From assembly GCF_001298445.1 (NCBI RefSeq), contig NZ_CP012036.1:1241153-1305152 (forward strand): DNA of 64,000 bases, in the 5' to 3' direction. The translations under genes were made by a program, and so were the position numbers. A model generated the notes under the pieces. It saw nothing but the letters and a program-made list of their open reading frames with translations. It was not told the origin of the DNA and did no database searches. Below, in pieces: positions 24,364-34,367 of the stretch; the first letter of the stretch is position 1, and each line of letters begins with the position of its first letter. Origin of the DNA: Nostoc piscinale CENA21. GTDB taxonomy: Bacteria > Cyanobacteriota > Cyanobacteriia > Cyanobacteriales > Nostocaceae.

Positions 24364-26715
24364 TTACAAATTAGCAGCACAAGACACAGGATTAAGTAAT
24401 GGACTATGGGGTGTCACAGTTGGCGCTTGGGAAACTAAAGTTACATTACCTTTACCATCTTGTACCCAGCCTTGAGCGGGGACAATTTGAGTTTCTTGAG
24501 TTACAGAATCTAATTTTTGCCTGCTTATATGATGGGGTAAATGACTAACACTATTTTCACTTTCACCATCAAGAGTAATCCAATTTACTAAAACTGAATC
24601 ATCCATTAAGGGGTCTGTAGGACTAGGTGCAATTCCGCCTTTACCTGTAGCAATCAAAGAACCTTTTTTGAATTTACCCCCTGGTTTACAATATGTGGCA
24701 ATTTGCCGCGAAGCATCAAAAGGTTCTGCGGGAAGTTCGAGCAAACCGCGACTGGGGTCAACATCGGGAGTATTGATTTGAATAGTACCGTTTAATGAAG
24801 GGTTTTGTTGCGAAAAGGCGGTAATATCGCTGGTGGGGAGTCGGTTGGGGTTTAGTTGTCTAGAATCTTCAGTACCTAATATTTGTACTAAGTCAGCGCG
24901 ACTCCGTTGCACAAAGCCAAATATATTATTGGCATTGATGATAATCCTACCACCAGCACCAGAAAAGGCATTGGCTGTAATGTCATTATTCCCTTGGGGA
25001 GTAGCGACGATAAAACCATTAGGCGCATTAACAGTAATATTGCCACCATCCCCTGGAGCGTTGGCTGTACCTGCATTAGTGGATATTTGACTACTGCGGC
25101 GTAATAATAATACATCTTGCACCTGCAACGTAATATCCCCACCTCCACCACCTTGACTATTAGAGGTGATTTGTCCTTTCTCATCCAGTAGAATAGAGCC
25201 AGCATTTACATTTATTTCACCTGCTGTACCTAGTTCATTGACATTTCCTTGATATTTAGTACCAGGTGGAAGTCTTGGAATTCGACTAGTAACAGTTATA
25301 CCGCCATCTCTTATCAATAATTTTGCTGTATTAACTGCCACTGTACCTGCTGCTCCAGGGCCTATGGTTGTGGCAGACAAATTGCTAGGAAAACCTACTG
25401 CTAAGATACCAGTTATCTCCACTGAATCAGAAGCATTTATTGTGATATTTCCTCCGTTACCTTTAGCTGGTATCAAGGTCGAAGTTGAAGGATTTATATT
25501 ACCACCAGAGCTAGCTGATATTTCTGCGCCATTTTGTAGGCGCAATCTACTAGTGTTAACTGTAATATCACCCGCATGACCATCACCAGCAGTATCACTC
25601 ACCAATGCAGTGGCTATAGGACGATTCATAACTGGCTCAAAACTCCCACCAATTAACTCCACTGAATCAGAAGCATTGACATTCAAATTTCCCCCATCTC
25701 CCTTGTTGAAGGTAGAAACACGAATTTGTGCGCCATCCCGAAGAATTAAGTTCTTAGCGTTAATTGTTAAGTCTTGTCCGTCTCTCATACCTAGAGTTTG
25801 ACTTGTAACAATTGCATGGCGGCTAATTAGTTCGACAATGTTACCTTGTACTGTAATTCTGCCACCACCATCTACACCACTAGCATCTATGACAGAACCT
25901 ATCGTCGTGCTACCAACTACTCGTGGAACTAGTCGAATATTTTGAAAATTATTGACACTTTCATATCCCAAGACCCAACCTTGGCTGATAGGCTTGAGAG
26001 TAACTAGACTATTAGGGGAAACACTTCCTAATTCAATATTTCCCGACTTCGCTGTTATATTTCCTCCATCTAAGAATAAATCACCACCCACTAGTGCTAA
26101 TGTTTTACCTGACTGCACCTGTAAGCCAACAGGTTGATCAATCACATTCATTGCACCATTGGGACTTGCTTGAGATAAATTGCGGATAGGAGCCGCGATC
26201 GCTGTGAATTGTAAACCAATGGGAATACTGACAGATAATAGAGATGAAACTTGTGTATCTGTCGCACTAAATGTCTTGCCATCAGCAAAGTTAATCCTAC
26301 TAGCTGTACTTGCCAGAAAAGAACCGCCAATATTTAATGTCGCTTGAGACCCAAACACAATTCCGTTGGGGTTAATCAAAAACAGGTTAGCTGTACCTCC
26401 AGCTTGGAGAGTACCATCAATTTCAGAAATAGAATTACCTGTGACGCGGCTGATAATGTTTTGAATACCAGCAGTATTTTGAAAACTAGCTGTAGTGTTA
26501 GCAGGGACAGAAAAATTCAAAAAACTATGGAAGAGGTTATCACCGACGCGAGTACCCCCTGTAATTGTTGTAGTATTGTTCTGGGTTGTAACTTGAGAAT
26601 TGGTGGGTAATGTCCCATCCTGCATGATTTGGGCAGAAGTTGAGTTAGCAGAAAAAGCTATAACACTGCCTATTGCACTGCCTAAAATTCTTGACCACCA
26701 ATGAAGATTGCTCAT
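24364..26715 (-). CDS. TpsA-like exoprotein with filamentous-haemagglutinin N-terminal domain
   Basis: From the ATG at 26715, preceded by GCGGAG, the protein has 783 aa. After a signal peptide (cleavage near STSA) comes the two-partner-secretion domain with NGIVFG and the NPNG loop (LFLINPNGIVFGSQATLNIGG is the core). The rest is a long parallel beta-helix with repeated ITVNA, VELIGG and DGGNITV strands. A shorter non-repetitive C-terminus contains two Cys. TpsA proteins cross the outer membrane through a TpsB channel. No TpsB gene is present within the window, so the partner must be elsewhere. Cyanobacteria often carry many such proteins; adhesion or cell-surface roles are presumed. Confidence 0.88.
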   Translation of the reverse strand: MSNLHWWSRILGSAIGSVIAFSANSTSAQIMQDGTLPTNSQVTTQNNTTTITGGTRVGDNLFHSFLNFSVPANTTASFQNTAGIQNIISRVTGNSISEIDGTLQAGGTANLFLINPNGIVFGSQATLNIGGSFLASTASRINFADGKTFSATDTQVSSLLSVSIPIGLQFTAIAAPIRNLSQASPNGAMNVIDQPVGLQVQSGKTLALVGGDLFLDGGNITAKSGNIELGSVSPNSLVTLKPISQGWVLGYESVNNFQNIRLVPRVVGSTTIGSVIDASGVDGGGRITVQGNIVELISRHAIVTSQTLGMRDGQDLTINAKNLILRDGAQIRVSTFNKGDGGNLNVNASDSVELIGGSFEPVMNRPIATALVSDTAGDGHAGDITVNTSRLRLQNGAEISASSGGNINPSTSTLIPAKGNGGNITINASDSVEITGILAVGFPSNLSATTIGPGAAGTVAVNTAKLLIRDGGITVTSRIPRLPPGTKYQGNVNELGTAGEINVNAGSILLDEKGQITSNSQGGGGGDITLQVQDVLLLRRSSQISTNAGTANAPGDGGNITVNAPNGFIVATPQGNNDITANAFSGAGGRIIINANNIFGFVQRSRADLVQILGTEDSRQLNPNRLPTSDITAFSQQNPSLNGTIQINTPDVDPSRGLLELPAEPFDASRQIATYCKPGGKFKKGSLIATGKGGIAPSPTDPLMDDSVLVNWITLDGESENSVSHLPHHISRQKLDSVTQETQIVPAQGWVQDGKGNVTLVSQAPTVTPHSPLLNPVSCAANL

Positions 26716-26739
26716 ATCTCCGCACAACTCACTGAACAA

Positions 26740-27066
26740 TTGTGATTGTACTTTTAAAATGCAATAACCTGTTGAATAATTGACAAAATTCGTTTGTTGT
26801 GCTTATTATCAAAGTTTATTTTTACTGCTATTCTGCAACTTTATTTTTAGAGAAAAGAGTTTTATCAAATATTACTAAATGTATGAAAAAAGCGGTGTTA
26901 TCTTGAATAAAGACAACACCACTTTTTTTGATTGAGAAAATTTTTATTTTGTTTTCGTAACTTATTAGTAATAGTAAAAGAAAGATTACACCATTCTAAT
27001 ATTTACTACAGAAAAAATGTTTCTCAATCTGCTTTTTGTCTTGTATGAGCAAGATGCAGTGTATTT
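26740..27066. other. Intergenic region with a bidirectional terminator
   Basis: No gene was seen. A hairpin at 26886-26929 (AAAAAAGcGGTGTTaTCTT / AAGACAACACCACTTTTTTT, with one G-T and one mismatch) ends the 27067-27432 gene on the minus strand. The rest is AT-rich and should hold the TpsA promoter. Confidence 0.5.
26886..26929 (-). terminator. Intrinsic terminator of the 121-aa protein gene
   Basis: Long near-perfect stem with A-run and T-run flanks. It could act on both strands, but only the minus-strand gene ends near it. Confidence 0.65.
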
Positions 27067-27432
27067 TTAAGGAAAACCACAGCTATACCATTGTCCATTG
27101 TAGTAATAACCTTGTAATTTAACCTTTGGCGGGGTAATACTAGGCAAAATTCCTTGATTTTCTTGGCTAGATTTAACTTGACTTAGGTCGATTAAGAACT
27201 GTAATTGAAATGATTCTAGATCTGACAGACCATATTTTTCTAATAATTCAGCTAGTTTATCATGATTCAGATTACTGTATATTTCTTTGGATAACTCAGC
27301 GTGTAACTCTGGTAATATTTGCGAATCAATAACTGTTGGTTCTGTTTCTTGGGATTGCATAGATTTTGGTTGACCTTTTAATTTAGTAGACAAATGAATT
27401 TGGCTGTTTAGCATTGCTGAGTTAAAAGTCAC
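27067..27432 (-). CDS. Hypothetical protein, 121 aa
   Basis: The protein has no signal peptide or membrane segment. Its centre is acidic and helical (LHAELSKEIYSNLNHDKLAEL) and the tail is aromatic (YYYNGQWYSCGFP). I do not recognise a family. An internal ATG (MLNSQIH, 27414) or MQSQE (27360) could be the true start. It lies alone between the TpsA and PhoD genes, with its own terminator. The conserved-looking tail and sensible composition suggest a real gene. Confidence 0.55.
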   Translation of the reverse strand: MTFNSAMLNSQIHLSTKLKGQPKSMQSQETEPTVIDSQILPELHAELSKEIYSNLNHDKLAELLEKYGLSDLESFQLQFLIDLSQVKSSQENQGILPSITPPKVKLQGYYYNGQWYSCGFP

Positions 27433-27598
27433 AAGCTTGAGGTGTGAACTTTTTCTCTCTATTTATAACTTCAGAGTGACTACGAAGAATTACGCATTGG
27501 TTAACAAAACTTCAGATTTTCCTCTATGAAATTACGCAAAAATTGTAGGTGGTATTTGCCCACCTACAACAATCTAGTTATTAACAGGATTGGCAAAA

Positions 27599-29179
27599 TT
27601 AAGCTTGCCGATATGCTCCTGGTTGCCCATTTTGGACAACGAAGGAAGCTAGGGTGCTGATAGAAGCATTGGGATCAACAATGCTAGAAACTGCCCGATA
27701 ATCACTTTGCCATTGTTTAGGAGTAACTTGGCAACGGACGTAACCCCGGAATGCACCATCAAAAAACTTGGTATGAGGATTAGTTCTCAAGGCGGCTTGC
27801 ACTGGTGCAATGAATGAGGTGGGGAAGTCTGAGGTGATGGAAGTACCAACGAATTCAGTCGCTACGGTTACGGAAGCGGGATTATTAAAATCAAGTTTAA
27901 TGTCGTGTACCCAACTGGAATGGATATCGCCTGTAATTACTACAGGGTTAGAAGGTCGGCGATAGTTGAGATAGTTCACAATTCGATTACGTGCCGCTAC
28001 ATAGCCATCCCATTGGTCTACATTGAATAATCCAATCTCAGGACGGGCATCAAAATCAAATTGAGCAAACATTGTCTGTTGGGCAATAATATTCCAACAG
28101 GCGCGAGATAGGTCTAATCCGTTGAATAGCCAGCGTTCTTGCAGTGAGCCTGTCATTGTGGCATTTGCGTCAAAGGCTTGCACACAACGGGGCTTGAGTC
28201 CATCATTACAGGGTTGGTCTGTGCGATATTGACGAGTATCTAAAACGTGGAACTGGGCTAAGTTGCCATAACTCAAGCGTCGATAAAGTTGCAGGTTCGC
28301 ACCATTAGGAAATGAAGATAAACGCAATGGTATGTGTTCGTAGTAGGCTTTGTAGGCGTTAGCGCGACGTTGGGCAAAGACTTCTGGGTTGATGTTATCT
28401 TCGGAAATTAAGTTGGCGTAGTTGTTTTCTACTTCGTGGTCATCCCAGGTGACTATCCAAGGAAAGGCTGCATGAACCGCTTGTAAATTTGGGTCGGTTT
28501 TATAAAGGGCGTGACGGTTACGGTAGTCTGTCAGAGTCATAATTTCTGGGCTATTATGCTGACGCGGCCCGCCTGTTTCTGGCCCGTACTCGTAAATGTA
28601 ATCACCTAGATGTACAACTAACTCAATATCTTCTTCGGCTAGATGGCGGTAGGCGGTGTAAAAGCCATTTTGCCAATCTTGGCAAGAAACAAAGGCGTAG
28701 TTTAGTTGTCTGATGTAACTATGAAAGGCTGGCGCTGTGCGAGTCCGACCAATGGGGCTAAGTTCATTACCAACGCGAAACTGATACCAATACCAACGGT
28801 TAGATTCTAAGCCTTGAACATCAATATGTACTGAATGGGCTAAATCTGCGATCGCTAAAGTTTTACCACGTCGGACAACTTTTCGCATCTTCTCATCTAG
28901 GGCGACTTCCCAATGTACCACCACGTTTCTTGATGGCATTCCACCGCCATTTAAGGGGTCTGGTGCTAACCTTGTCCATAACACCACACTATCTGGTAAT
29001 GGGTCGCCAGACGCTACACCCAAAGTAAAGGGATAGCTAGAAAATCTCGATGTTGCTAATGCTGGTTCCCATTGGCTGGTTAATGCTAAACCTGTAAAAA
29101 ATCCCGCACCCAGTAAAACACTCCGCCGTTTATAACGATTTGATAAGAGGCGATCGCAATTGATAAAATCCATATCCAC
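27599..29179 (-). CDS. phoD: PhoD-family alkaline phosphatase
   Basis: The 526-aa protein has an N-terminal RRSVLLGAGFF Tat-like signal. The typical PhoD segments follow: GVASGDPLPDSVVLWTRL, VSCQDWQNGFYTAYRHL, VVHLGDYIYEYG, WDDHEVENNY and VITGDIHSSWVHD. The Asp, Asn, His and Cys/Asp residues of these blocks bind the calcium and iron centre in the family. It acts on phosphodiesters and phosphomonoesters outside the inner membrane. It is the second alkaline phosphatase in the window, unrelated in fold to PhoX. Three 11-bp-spaced Pho-box-like units stand about 45-75 bp upstream, supporting SphR control. Confidence 0.9.
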   Translation of the reverse strand: MDMDFINCDRLLSNRYKRRSVLLGAGFFTGLALTSQWEPALATSRFSSYPFTLGVASGDPLPDSVVLWTRLAPDPLNGGGMPSRNVVVHWEVALDEKMRKVVRRGKTLAIADLAHSVHIDVQGLESNRWYWYQFRVGNELSPIGRTRTAPAFHSYIRQLNYAFVSCQDWQNGFYTAYRHLAEEDIELVVHLGDYIYEYGPETGGPRQHNSPEIMTLTDYRNRHALYKTDPNLQAVHAAFPWIVTWDDHEVENNYANLISEDNINPEVFAQRRANAYKAYYEHIPLRLSSFPNGANLQLYRRLSYGNLAQFHVLDTRQYRTDQPCNDGLKPRCVQAFDANATMTGSLQERWLFNGLDLSRACWNIIAQQTMFAQFDFDARPEIGLFNVDQWDGYVAARNRIVNYLNYRRPSNPVVITGDIHSSWVHDIKLDFNNPASVTVATEFVGTSITSDFPTSFIAPVQAALRTNPHTKFFDGAFRGYVRCQVTPKQWQSDYRAVSSIVDPNASISTLASFVVQNGQPGAYRQA

Positions 29180-29224
29180 CCTTAATGAATTTGCTGTATA
29201 AATGCGATGAAGTTATCAACCGAC

Positions 29225-29254
29225 AATCAAGCGGAGATTAAGAAGATATTAAAA
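29225..29254 (-). promoter_or_regulatory. Pho-box-like repeats upstream of phoD
   Basis: On the minus strand three 8-bp units with 3-bp spacers read TTTTAATA, TCTTAATC, GCTTGATT. This is the same 8+3 layout as upstream of phoX, with weaker match to CTTAACCT. Confidence 0.4.
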
Positions 29255-29283
29255 GTATGAAGTGTGAAGTCTGAAACTTATTC

Positions 29284-30739
29284 ATGCCTAATCAATACCA
29301 AACACCTTTATTAGATGCGCTCAAAGCTTGTACAATTAAGCCTCATGCGCCGTTTTACACTCCTGGACATAAGCGGGGTCAAGGAATATCGCCAGTATTG
29401 GCTGATTTACTGGGTGAAAAGTTATTTCGGACAGATTTAACCGAATTAGCTGAGTTAGATAGTTTGTTTTCTCCCCAAGGTGTAATTCAAGCCGCCCAAG
29501 CATTAGCAGCAGAGGCGTTTGGTGCTTCACAAACATGGTTTCTTGTCAATGGTTCTACTTGTGGCATTGAGGCAGCAATTCTCGCTACTTGTGGTACAGA
29601 CGATAAAATCATTTTGCCGCGCAATGTGCATTCTTCAGCGATCGCGGGTTTAATTCTTTCTGGTGCGATCCCAATTTTTATCAATCCTGAATATGACTCG
29701 GTTTTTGATATTGCCCACAGTATCACGCCCGAAGCTGTCGCAACTACCTTACAACAGCATCCCGATACCAAAGCGGTGTTGATAGTGTATCCCACATATT
29801 ACGGTGTTTGTGGAGATTTAGGTGCGATCGCCAACATTACCCATCAATATAATATTCCTTTGTTGGTTGATGAAGCCCACAGCGCACATTTCGCTTTTCA
29901 TCCTGAATTACCTACCCCAGCTTTAGCCGCAGGTGCAGATTTAACTGTGCAGTCAATTCATAAAGTTCTTGGTGCGATGACACAAGCATCGATGCTGCAT
30001 ATTCAAGGACAGAGAATAGATAGCGATCGCATTAGTCAAGCTTTGCAACTAGTTCAGTCTACCAGTCCGAGTTACATACTTTTAGCTTCGTTAGATGCTG
30101 CACGTCAACAAATGGCGCTGAATGGTGAACAACTCATGTCACGGACTTTGCAACTTGCAGATATAGCCAGGAACAAAATCAGTCAAATTCTCGGTTTATC
30201 AATTTTGTCGCCACAATTATCACCTGGTTTTCGGGAATTAGATAGAACTCGGTTGACAATTAACGTCAGTAAATTAGGTTTAACTGGGTTTGAGGCGGAG
30301 GAAATTTTAGATGAAAAGTTGGGGGTAACTGCGGAATTTTCTTCCTTACATAATTTGACTTTTATTATTAGTTTGGGAAACACAATCAACGATATTGAGC
30401 AATTAATTACAGCTTGCCAAATTCTTGCCGAAAAGTATCACCGTCACAGAATCTTGATTAAGACTCCAATTGAGCAGAATTTTGCTGAGTACAAGGTGCA
30501 GGTATCTCCCCGGACAGCGTTTTTTTGCCCCTAGTGAAACTTTATCAATAGAACAAACAATTGATCGCATTTGTGCCGAAATTGTCTGTCCTTACCCTCC
30601 GGGAATCCCCGTTTTAATGCCAGGAGAAATAATTACTAAAGCAGCTTTAGCATATCTGCAACAAATTCAAGCAATGGGCGGGATAATCAGTGGATGTGCA
30701 GATTCAAGTTTGCAAACTTTAAAAGTTGTTAAAAATTAA
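29284..30739 (+). pseudogene. Orn/Lys/Arg decarboxylase family PLP enzyme (one-base frameshift near the C-terminus)
   Basis: The main frame gives the PLP fold-type I domain: HAPFYTPGHKRGQGI at the N-terminus, STCGIEAAILA, VDEAHSAHFAFHP and the PLP-binding Lys in VQSIHKVLGAMTQ. It breaks at the T7 run 30520-30526. Removing one T continues as RTAFFAPSETLSIEQTIDR and PYPPGIPVLMPGE, the family C-terminal domain, to 30739, for 484 aa. As written the protein loses its last 68 residues, which contribute to the active site in this family. Members decarboxylate arginine, lysine or ornithine in polyamine synthesis; the substrate cannot be told. Frame and residues on both sides are otherwise intact. Confidence 0.8.
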
Positions 30740-30832
30740 GGTGCTGCTCCATCAAAAAAGTTGAAATGAAAAAACTGTAGCTACTGCGGATGATTTGGGA
30801 ATACTCAACTAGAGTGGGTGTGAGGTCAGTAA

Positions 30833-31951
30833 GTGGTAGAAGAACGCGCATATTGGTTAGCTTGGGGGCAAATTTCGGGAATTGGCCCAGTTTTATTGCA
30901 ACGTTTAAAACAGCATTTTGGTAGTTTATCTACAGCTTGGGAGGCTAGTAAAGCTGAATTAGGGGAAGTTGAGGGTTTTGGTTTGCAAACTTTGGGCAAA
31001 GTAATCAAAATGCGATCGCAATTACATCCAGAACAATTACTTACCCAACACCAGCAAGAAAACTCGCATTTTTGGACACCAGCCGATGCTGAATATCCCC
31101 GCTTATTACTAGAAACACCTAGTCCGCCGCCTGTTTTGTATTATCGGGGTGAAGTTGATTTAGCTGAAAACTTCGGGCAAAAACCGATGGTGGGAATTGT
31201 TGGGACTCGTCAACCTTCGGAGTATGGGATTCGTTGGACTCGTCAAATCAGCACAGCTTTGGCGAAAAATGGCTTTACCGTGGTTTCTGGGATGGCGGAG
31301 GGAATTGACACCGAAACCCACAGCGCCACAATCAAAGCTGGCGGACGTACACTCGCTGTTTTAGGAACGGGTGTAGATGTGATTTATCCCCACAAAAACC
31401 GAGATTTGTACAAGCAGATTTTAGGCGCAGGTTTAGTTTTAAGTGAATATCCCGCCAAAACCCCACCTGACCGGACTCATTTTCCGCGACGTAATCGAAT
31501 TATTGCCGGCTTAAGTCGGGCAATTTTAGTGATGGAAGCGCCTTTAAAATCTGGTGCGTTGATTACTGCTACTTACGCCAACGATTTTGGCAGAGATGTT
31601 TATGCACTACCAGGAAGATTAGATGATTATCCATCCCAAGGTTGTTTAAAGTTAATTTCCCAAGGTGCTTCGATAATTTTTCGAGAATTAGATGAACTAT
31701 TAACTTTGTTGGGAGCTGTCCCCAAATTAGATACAGTCACACCTTCCCCAAGCCCAGAACCGTTGAGTTTACCGAATTTATCACCACAAATGCAACAAAT
31801 AATTGATGCGATCGCCTGTAATACTTTACCCTTTGATGCGATCGTCCAAACAACCGGCATTCCCGCTAGTTCTGTTTCTGGTTTGTTATTACAACTCGAA
31901 CTCATGGGTTTGGTTTCCCAACTCCCTGGAATGCGCTATCAAAAAATGTAA
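30833..31951 (+). CDS. dprA: DNA-processing protein DprA
   Basis: The 372-aa protein, with GTG start, has an N-terminal HhH/SAM-like region (residues 1-60), the Rossmann DprA core with VGIVGTRQPSEYG, VVSGMAEGIDTETH, LGTGVDVIYPHKN, SEYPAKTPPDRTHFPRRNRI and GALITATYAND, and a C-terminal winged-helix domain (about 315-370). DprA binds incoming single-stranded DNA and loads RecA during natural transformation. The full set of motifs is present, so it looks functional. It starts 93 bp after the decarboxylase gene and ends at a palindromic terminator. Confidence 0.93.
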   Translation: MVEERAYWLAWGQISGIGPVLLQRLKQHFGSLSTAWEASKAELGEVEGFGLQTLGKVIKMRSQLHPEQLLTQHQQENSHFWTPADAEYPRLLLETPSPPPVLYYRGEVDLAENFGQKPMVGIVGTRQPSEYGIRWTRQISTALAKNGFTVVSGMAEGIDTETHSATIKAGGRTLAVLGTGVDVIYPHKNRDLYKQILGAGLVLSEYPAKTPPDRTHFPRRNRIIAGLSRAILVMEAPLKSGALITATYANDFGRDVYALPGRLDDYPSQGCLKLISQGASIIFRELDELLTLLGAVPKLDTVTPSPSPEPLSLPNLSPQMQQIIDAIACNTLPFDAIVQTTGIPASSVSGLLLQLELMGLVSQLPGMRYQKM

Positions 31952-31970
31952 GAATTCAGAACTCAGGAGT

Positions 31971-32008
31971 CAGAATTCAGAATGATTCATTCAAAATTCT
32001 GAATTCTG
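31971..32008. terminator. Palindromic hairpin between convergent genes
   Basis: A 13-bp stem (CAGAATTCAGAAT / ATTCTGAATTCTG) with a 12-nt loop lies between dprA and the convergent DUF2269 gene. The GAATTC-containing unit is repeated nearby (31952-31966). Confidence 0.55.
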
Positions 32009-32019
32009 ATTTCCGACAC

Positions 32020-32568
32020 TTAATTTACTTTCGTCTCAGTTTTTAAAGCCGGAGATGCTTCTGCGGATTTGATAATTCTTCTACCCCAAGGTTTCAGTAC
32101 GGAAACGGCAATAATCGCAAGTATAAAGCAAGTTTGAATAGCACCACCGATTAAAACACCTTTGATATCAAAATTGTACAGAGGATTACTCAAGGCTTGC
32201 GATCGCTCAACATCTGAAATACTAGTAGCAGCATTCAACCAAGGCCCTAACCACACAGTTCCAGTTGTAATCAAAGTCACTGTCGCAACCCATTTGAAGA
32301 TTACCCAATAATGTTTGAAAAATCCCCAAATAGTTAGCCAGCAAAGCAGTCCACCAGTCAGTAAAGACAGGTTCGCAGAGGGAATAATCACAAAATCATC
32401 AAGCAATTTCAAAGCAGCATTAACCGCATACAATTCATCACCGTTAGTAGTATGACTATTTTTTAAGGCGATCGCTATCATGCTCAACGCTGTACCAAAC
32501 CAAATACTACCAAATGCAACATGGGCTGAAAGTAACCAGTTTTTTTGTTTAACGTTGAGCTTGGGCAT
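32020..32568 (-). CDS. DUF2269-like integral membrane protein
   Basis: From the ATG at 32568, preceded by GGAGATTTT, the protein has 182 aa with four hydrophobic segments (about residues 14-34, 55-80, 86-108 and 132-157). Two short conserved-looking motifs, HVAFGSIWFGTAL near the N-terminus and the His/Trp loop KHYWVIFKW, match the DUF2269 family as I know it. Function is unknown. It stands alone. Confidence 0.65.
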   Translation of the reverse strand: MPKLNVKQKNWLLSAHVAFGSIWFGTALSMIAIALKNSHTTNGDELYAVNAALKLLDDFVIIPSANLSLLTGGLLCWLTIWGFFKHYWVIFKWVATVTLITTGTVWLGPWLNAATSISDVERSQALSNPLYNFDIKGVLIGGAIQTCFILAIIAVSVLKPWGRRIIKSAEASPALKTETKVN

Positions 32569-32957
32569 AAAATCTCCAAATTCCACTATTTTTGGTGCAT
32601 AATTGCTATCTGCGTCTAGATTTTATCAACCTATTTGCCACAGTAGTTCAGATGAAGACACTACAAGACAATATCATCAATTGTAAAGAAAGATTACAGT
32701 TAACGTAATTATTACTTAACGTGCAGTATTTAATGACAAACCACAAACATACAGCAGAATTCAAAATCACAATCGTCCTCTATCTCAATTCGAGAACTAA
32801 ACTTTGTACTTCAGTCACTTATCATCTGCTGTAAATTACTGCTACTTCCGAATCAAATGAGATTCTGAGAAGTTATTAGTTATCTCATCTTATCTTTCTC
32901 AGGCGTGTTCTGATTCATCAGCACACCCGCAATTTGTACTGTTTATCAAGCACAAAC
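32569..32957. other. Intergenic region between divergent genes
   Basis: No gene was seen. Around 32902-32932 a hairpin (GGCGTGTTCTGAT / ATCAGCACACCCG, one bulge) lies just before the DUF1350 gene. It resembles the palindrome at 5207. Confidence 0.35.
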
Positions 32958-34032
32958 ATGAAGAATTTAAAATTGAGATTTCAACCAGTTTCTTTTAGCT
33001 GGGTAGCACTACATCCCCAACCTAAAGGCGTAATTCAATTCATTGGTGGAGCTTTTTTCGGCACATTTGGGCCAATGTTTTTTTATCGCTATTTGCTGGA
33101 ATGCTTGTATAAGCAAGGCTATACAATTATTCTCTTGCCATTCAACTTTACTTTTGACCATTATAGGGAGTCAGGATTTCTCATTCGAGAACAATATAAG
33201 CTCATACCAGAACTAGTCAGAATGGCAGAAGTAGCAGGTTATGACTATAAAATATATCTAGATGATTCTAACTTTTCTTGGATAGGTCACAGTATTGGTT
33301 GTAAGTATATTGCTCTTTTAGAAGCTTTTAGTGCTTTACCTAAAGAGCCAGAAAAAATAGAAGCTTTTGTTTGGGAAATAATCAAAGAAACTTCAGGAAA
33401 TTTATCCCCAGAAAAACAAGCTAAAAAAAGTTCAAAGTATCGTCAATGATTTATTAAACCTAATTCGTGACTTAGAAAAGCAACGTACCAATGCTAAAGA
33501 ATTAACTTCCTATTATGTTAATCAAGATATAGACCAGAACCAAACATATTTTGATTCATCGAATGTCAAGATTAACAGTCTTTTTATTAAAAGCCAAGCA
33601 TCTCTATTATTAGCACCAGTTAATACTGGACTAGACAGCGCAATTAAACCCAAAGCCTTAGCAGATTTTATTATCAGTCTTGGTTTTAACGTTAAACCAA
33701 CTCCCCAAGAAACCGAGGCTTTAATTAAAAACAGTAATTTATTTAATTTGCTGGGTTTAGTTTATTTTCCTTTAGATAACATTGGCAAATCTACAAGGGA
33801 ATGGTTCTATAATAGCTTGCAAAAGCCACCAGAAAATTTCCGCGCCAAACTCCAGGGTGGACATTTAAGACCTTTAGGAATCCGTATCGGTGATTTAGTT
33901 TTCAATTTTCCAGATACTCTTTCTGTACCACCTATTGAAGCCGTCAACAAAAGAAATGCCGAATTTGAAGCGCCTGTGCTGAAATTACTGGCGACTTTAG
34001 AACAAAAGCGCCAAGAAATGCAGAAAAAATAA
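32958..34032 (+). pseudogene. DUF1350-family protein (one-base frameshift)
   Basis: The first part shows the DUF1350 hallmark: SFSWVALHPQPKGVIQFIGG and FFGTFGPMFFYRYLLECL, and later the nucleophile-elbow-like WIGHSIGCKY. The frame breaks at the A7 run 33423-33429. With one A removed it continues as EKQAKKVQSIVNDLLNLIRDL without stops to 34032, for 357 aa. The family occurs in cyanobacteria and plastids, looks like an alpha/beta hydrolase, and has no firmly assigned reaction. The second half is fully open in the corrected frame and has the family tail (PEVLRLGIRIGDLVFN-like), so there is no sign of wider decay. Confidence 0.75.
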
Positions 34033-34367
34033 TGTAAGTATCGAAATACTATTGGTATTGTTGAGTGTGGGGATAATTTTTTGCATCGGTTCACACTGCT
34101 TTCAGCAATACCAATAAATAATCTATCTTATTTCCCTTGTCTCCCTTGTCCTCCTTGTCTCCCTCATCACCCCTATTAATTCTACATACCTACACCCATT
34201 CTCAAAAAACAGTAAGTCCTGACAATTATTGGATTTGCTAGGAGTCTGTACTGAAAAATAGCGTTGAAGTCTAATGATTTTTCCCTCTGTGGAACAGGCA
34301 GGCAGGTTTACAATATTAGAAAAAACTTGATTGCAAACCTCAAACAGCCGTGAACCAAAACGGGGCA
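34033..34367. other. Intergenic region with inverted repeat and short tandem repeat
   Basis: ATTGGTATTG (34050-34059) pairs with CAATACCAAT (34108-34117), and a CCCTTGTCTC-type tandem repeat follows at 34132-34166. No gene was seen. Confidence 0.45.
34132..34166. repeat. Short tandem repeat of CCCTTGTCT type
   Basis: Four degenerate 9-10 bp units (TCCCTTGTC, TCCCTTGTC, CTCCTTGTC, TCCCTCATC), the reverse complement of the array at 1689. Confidence 0.55.
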
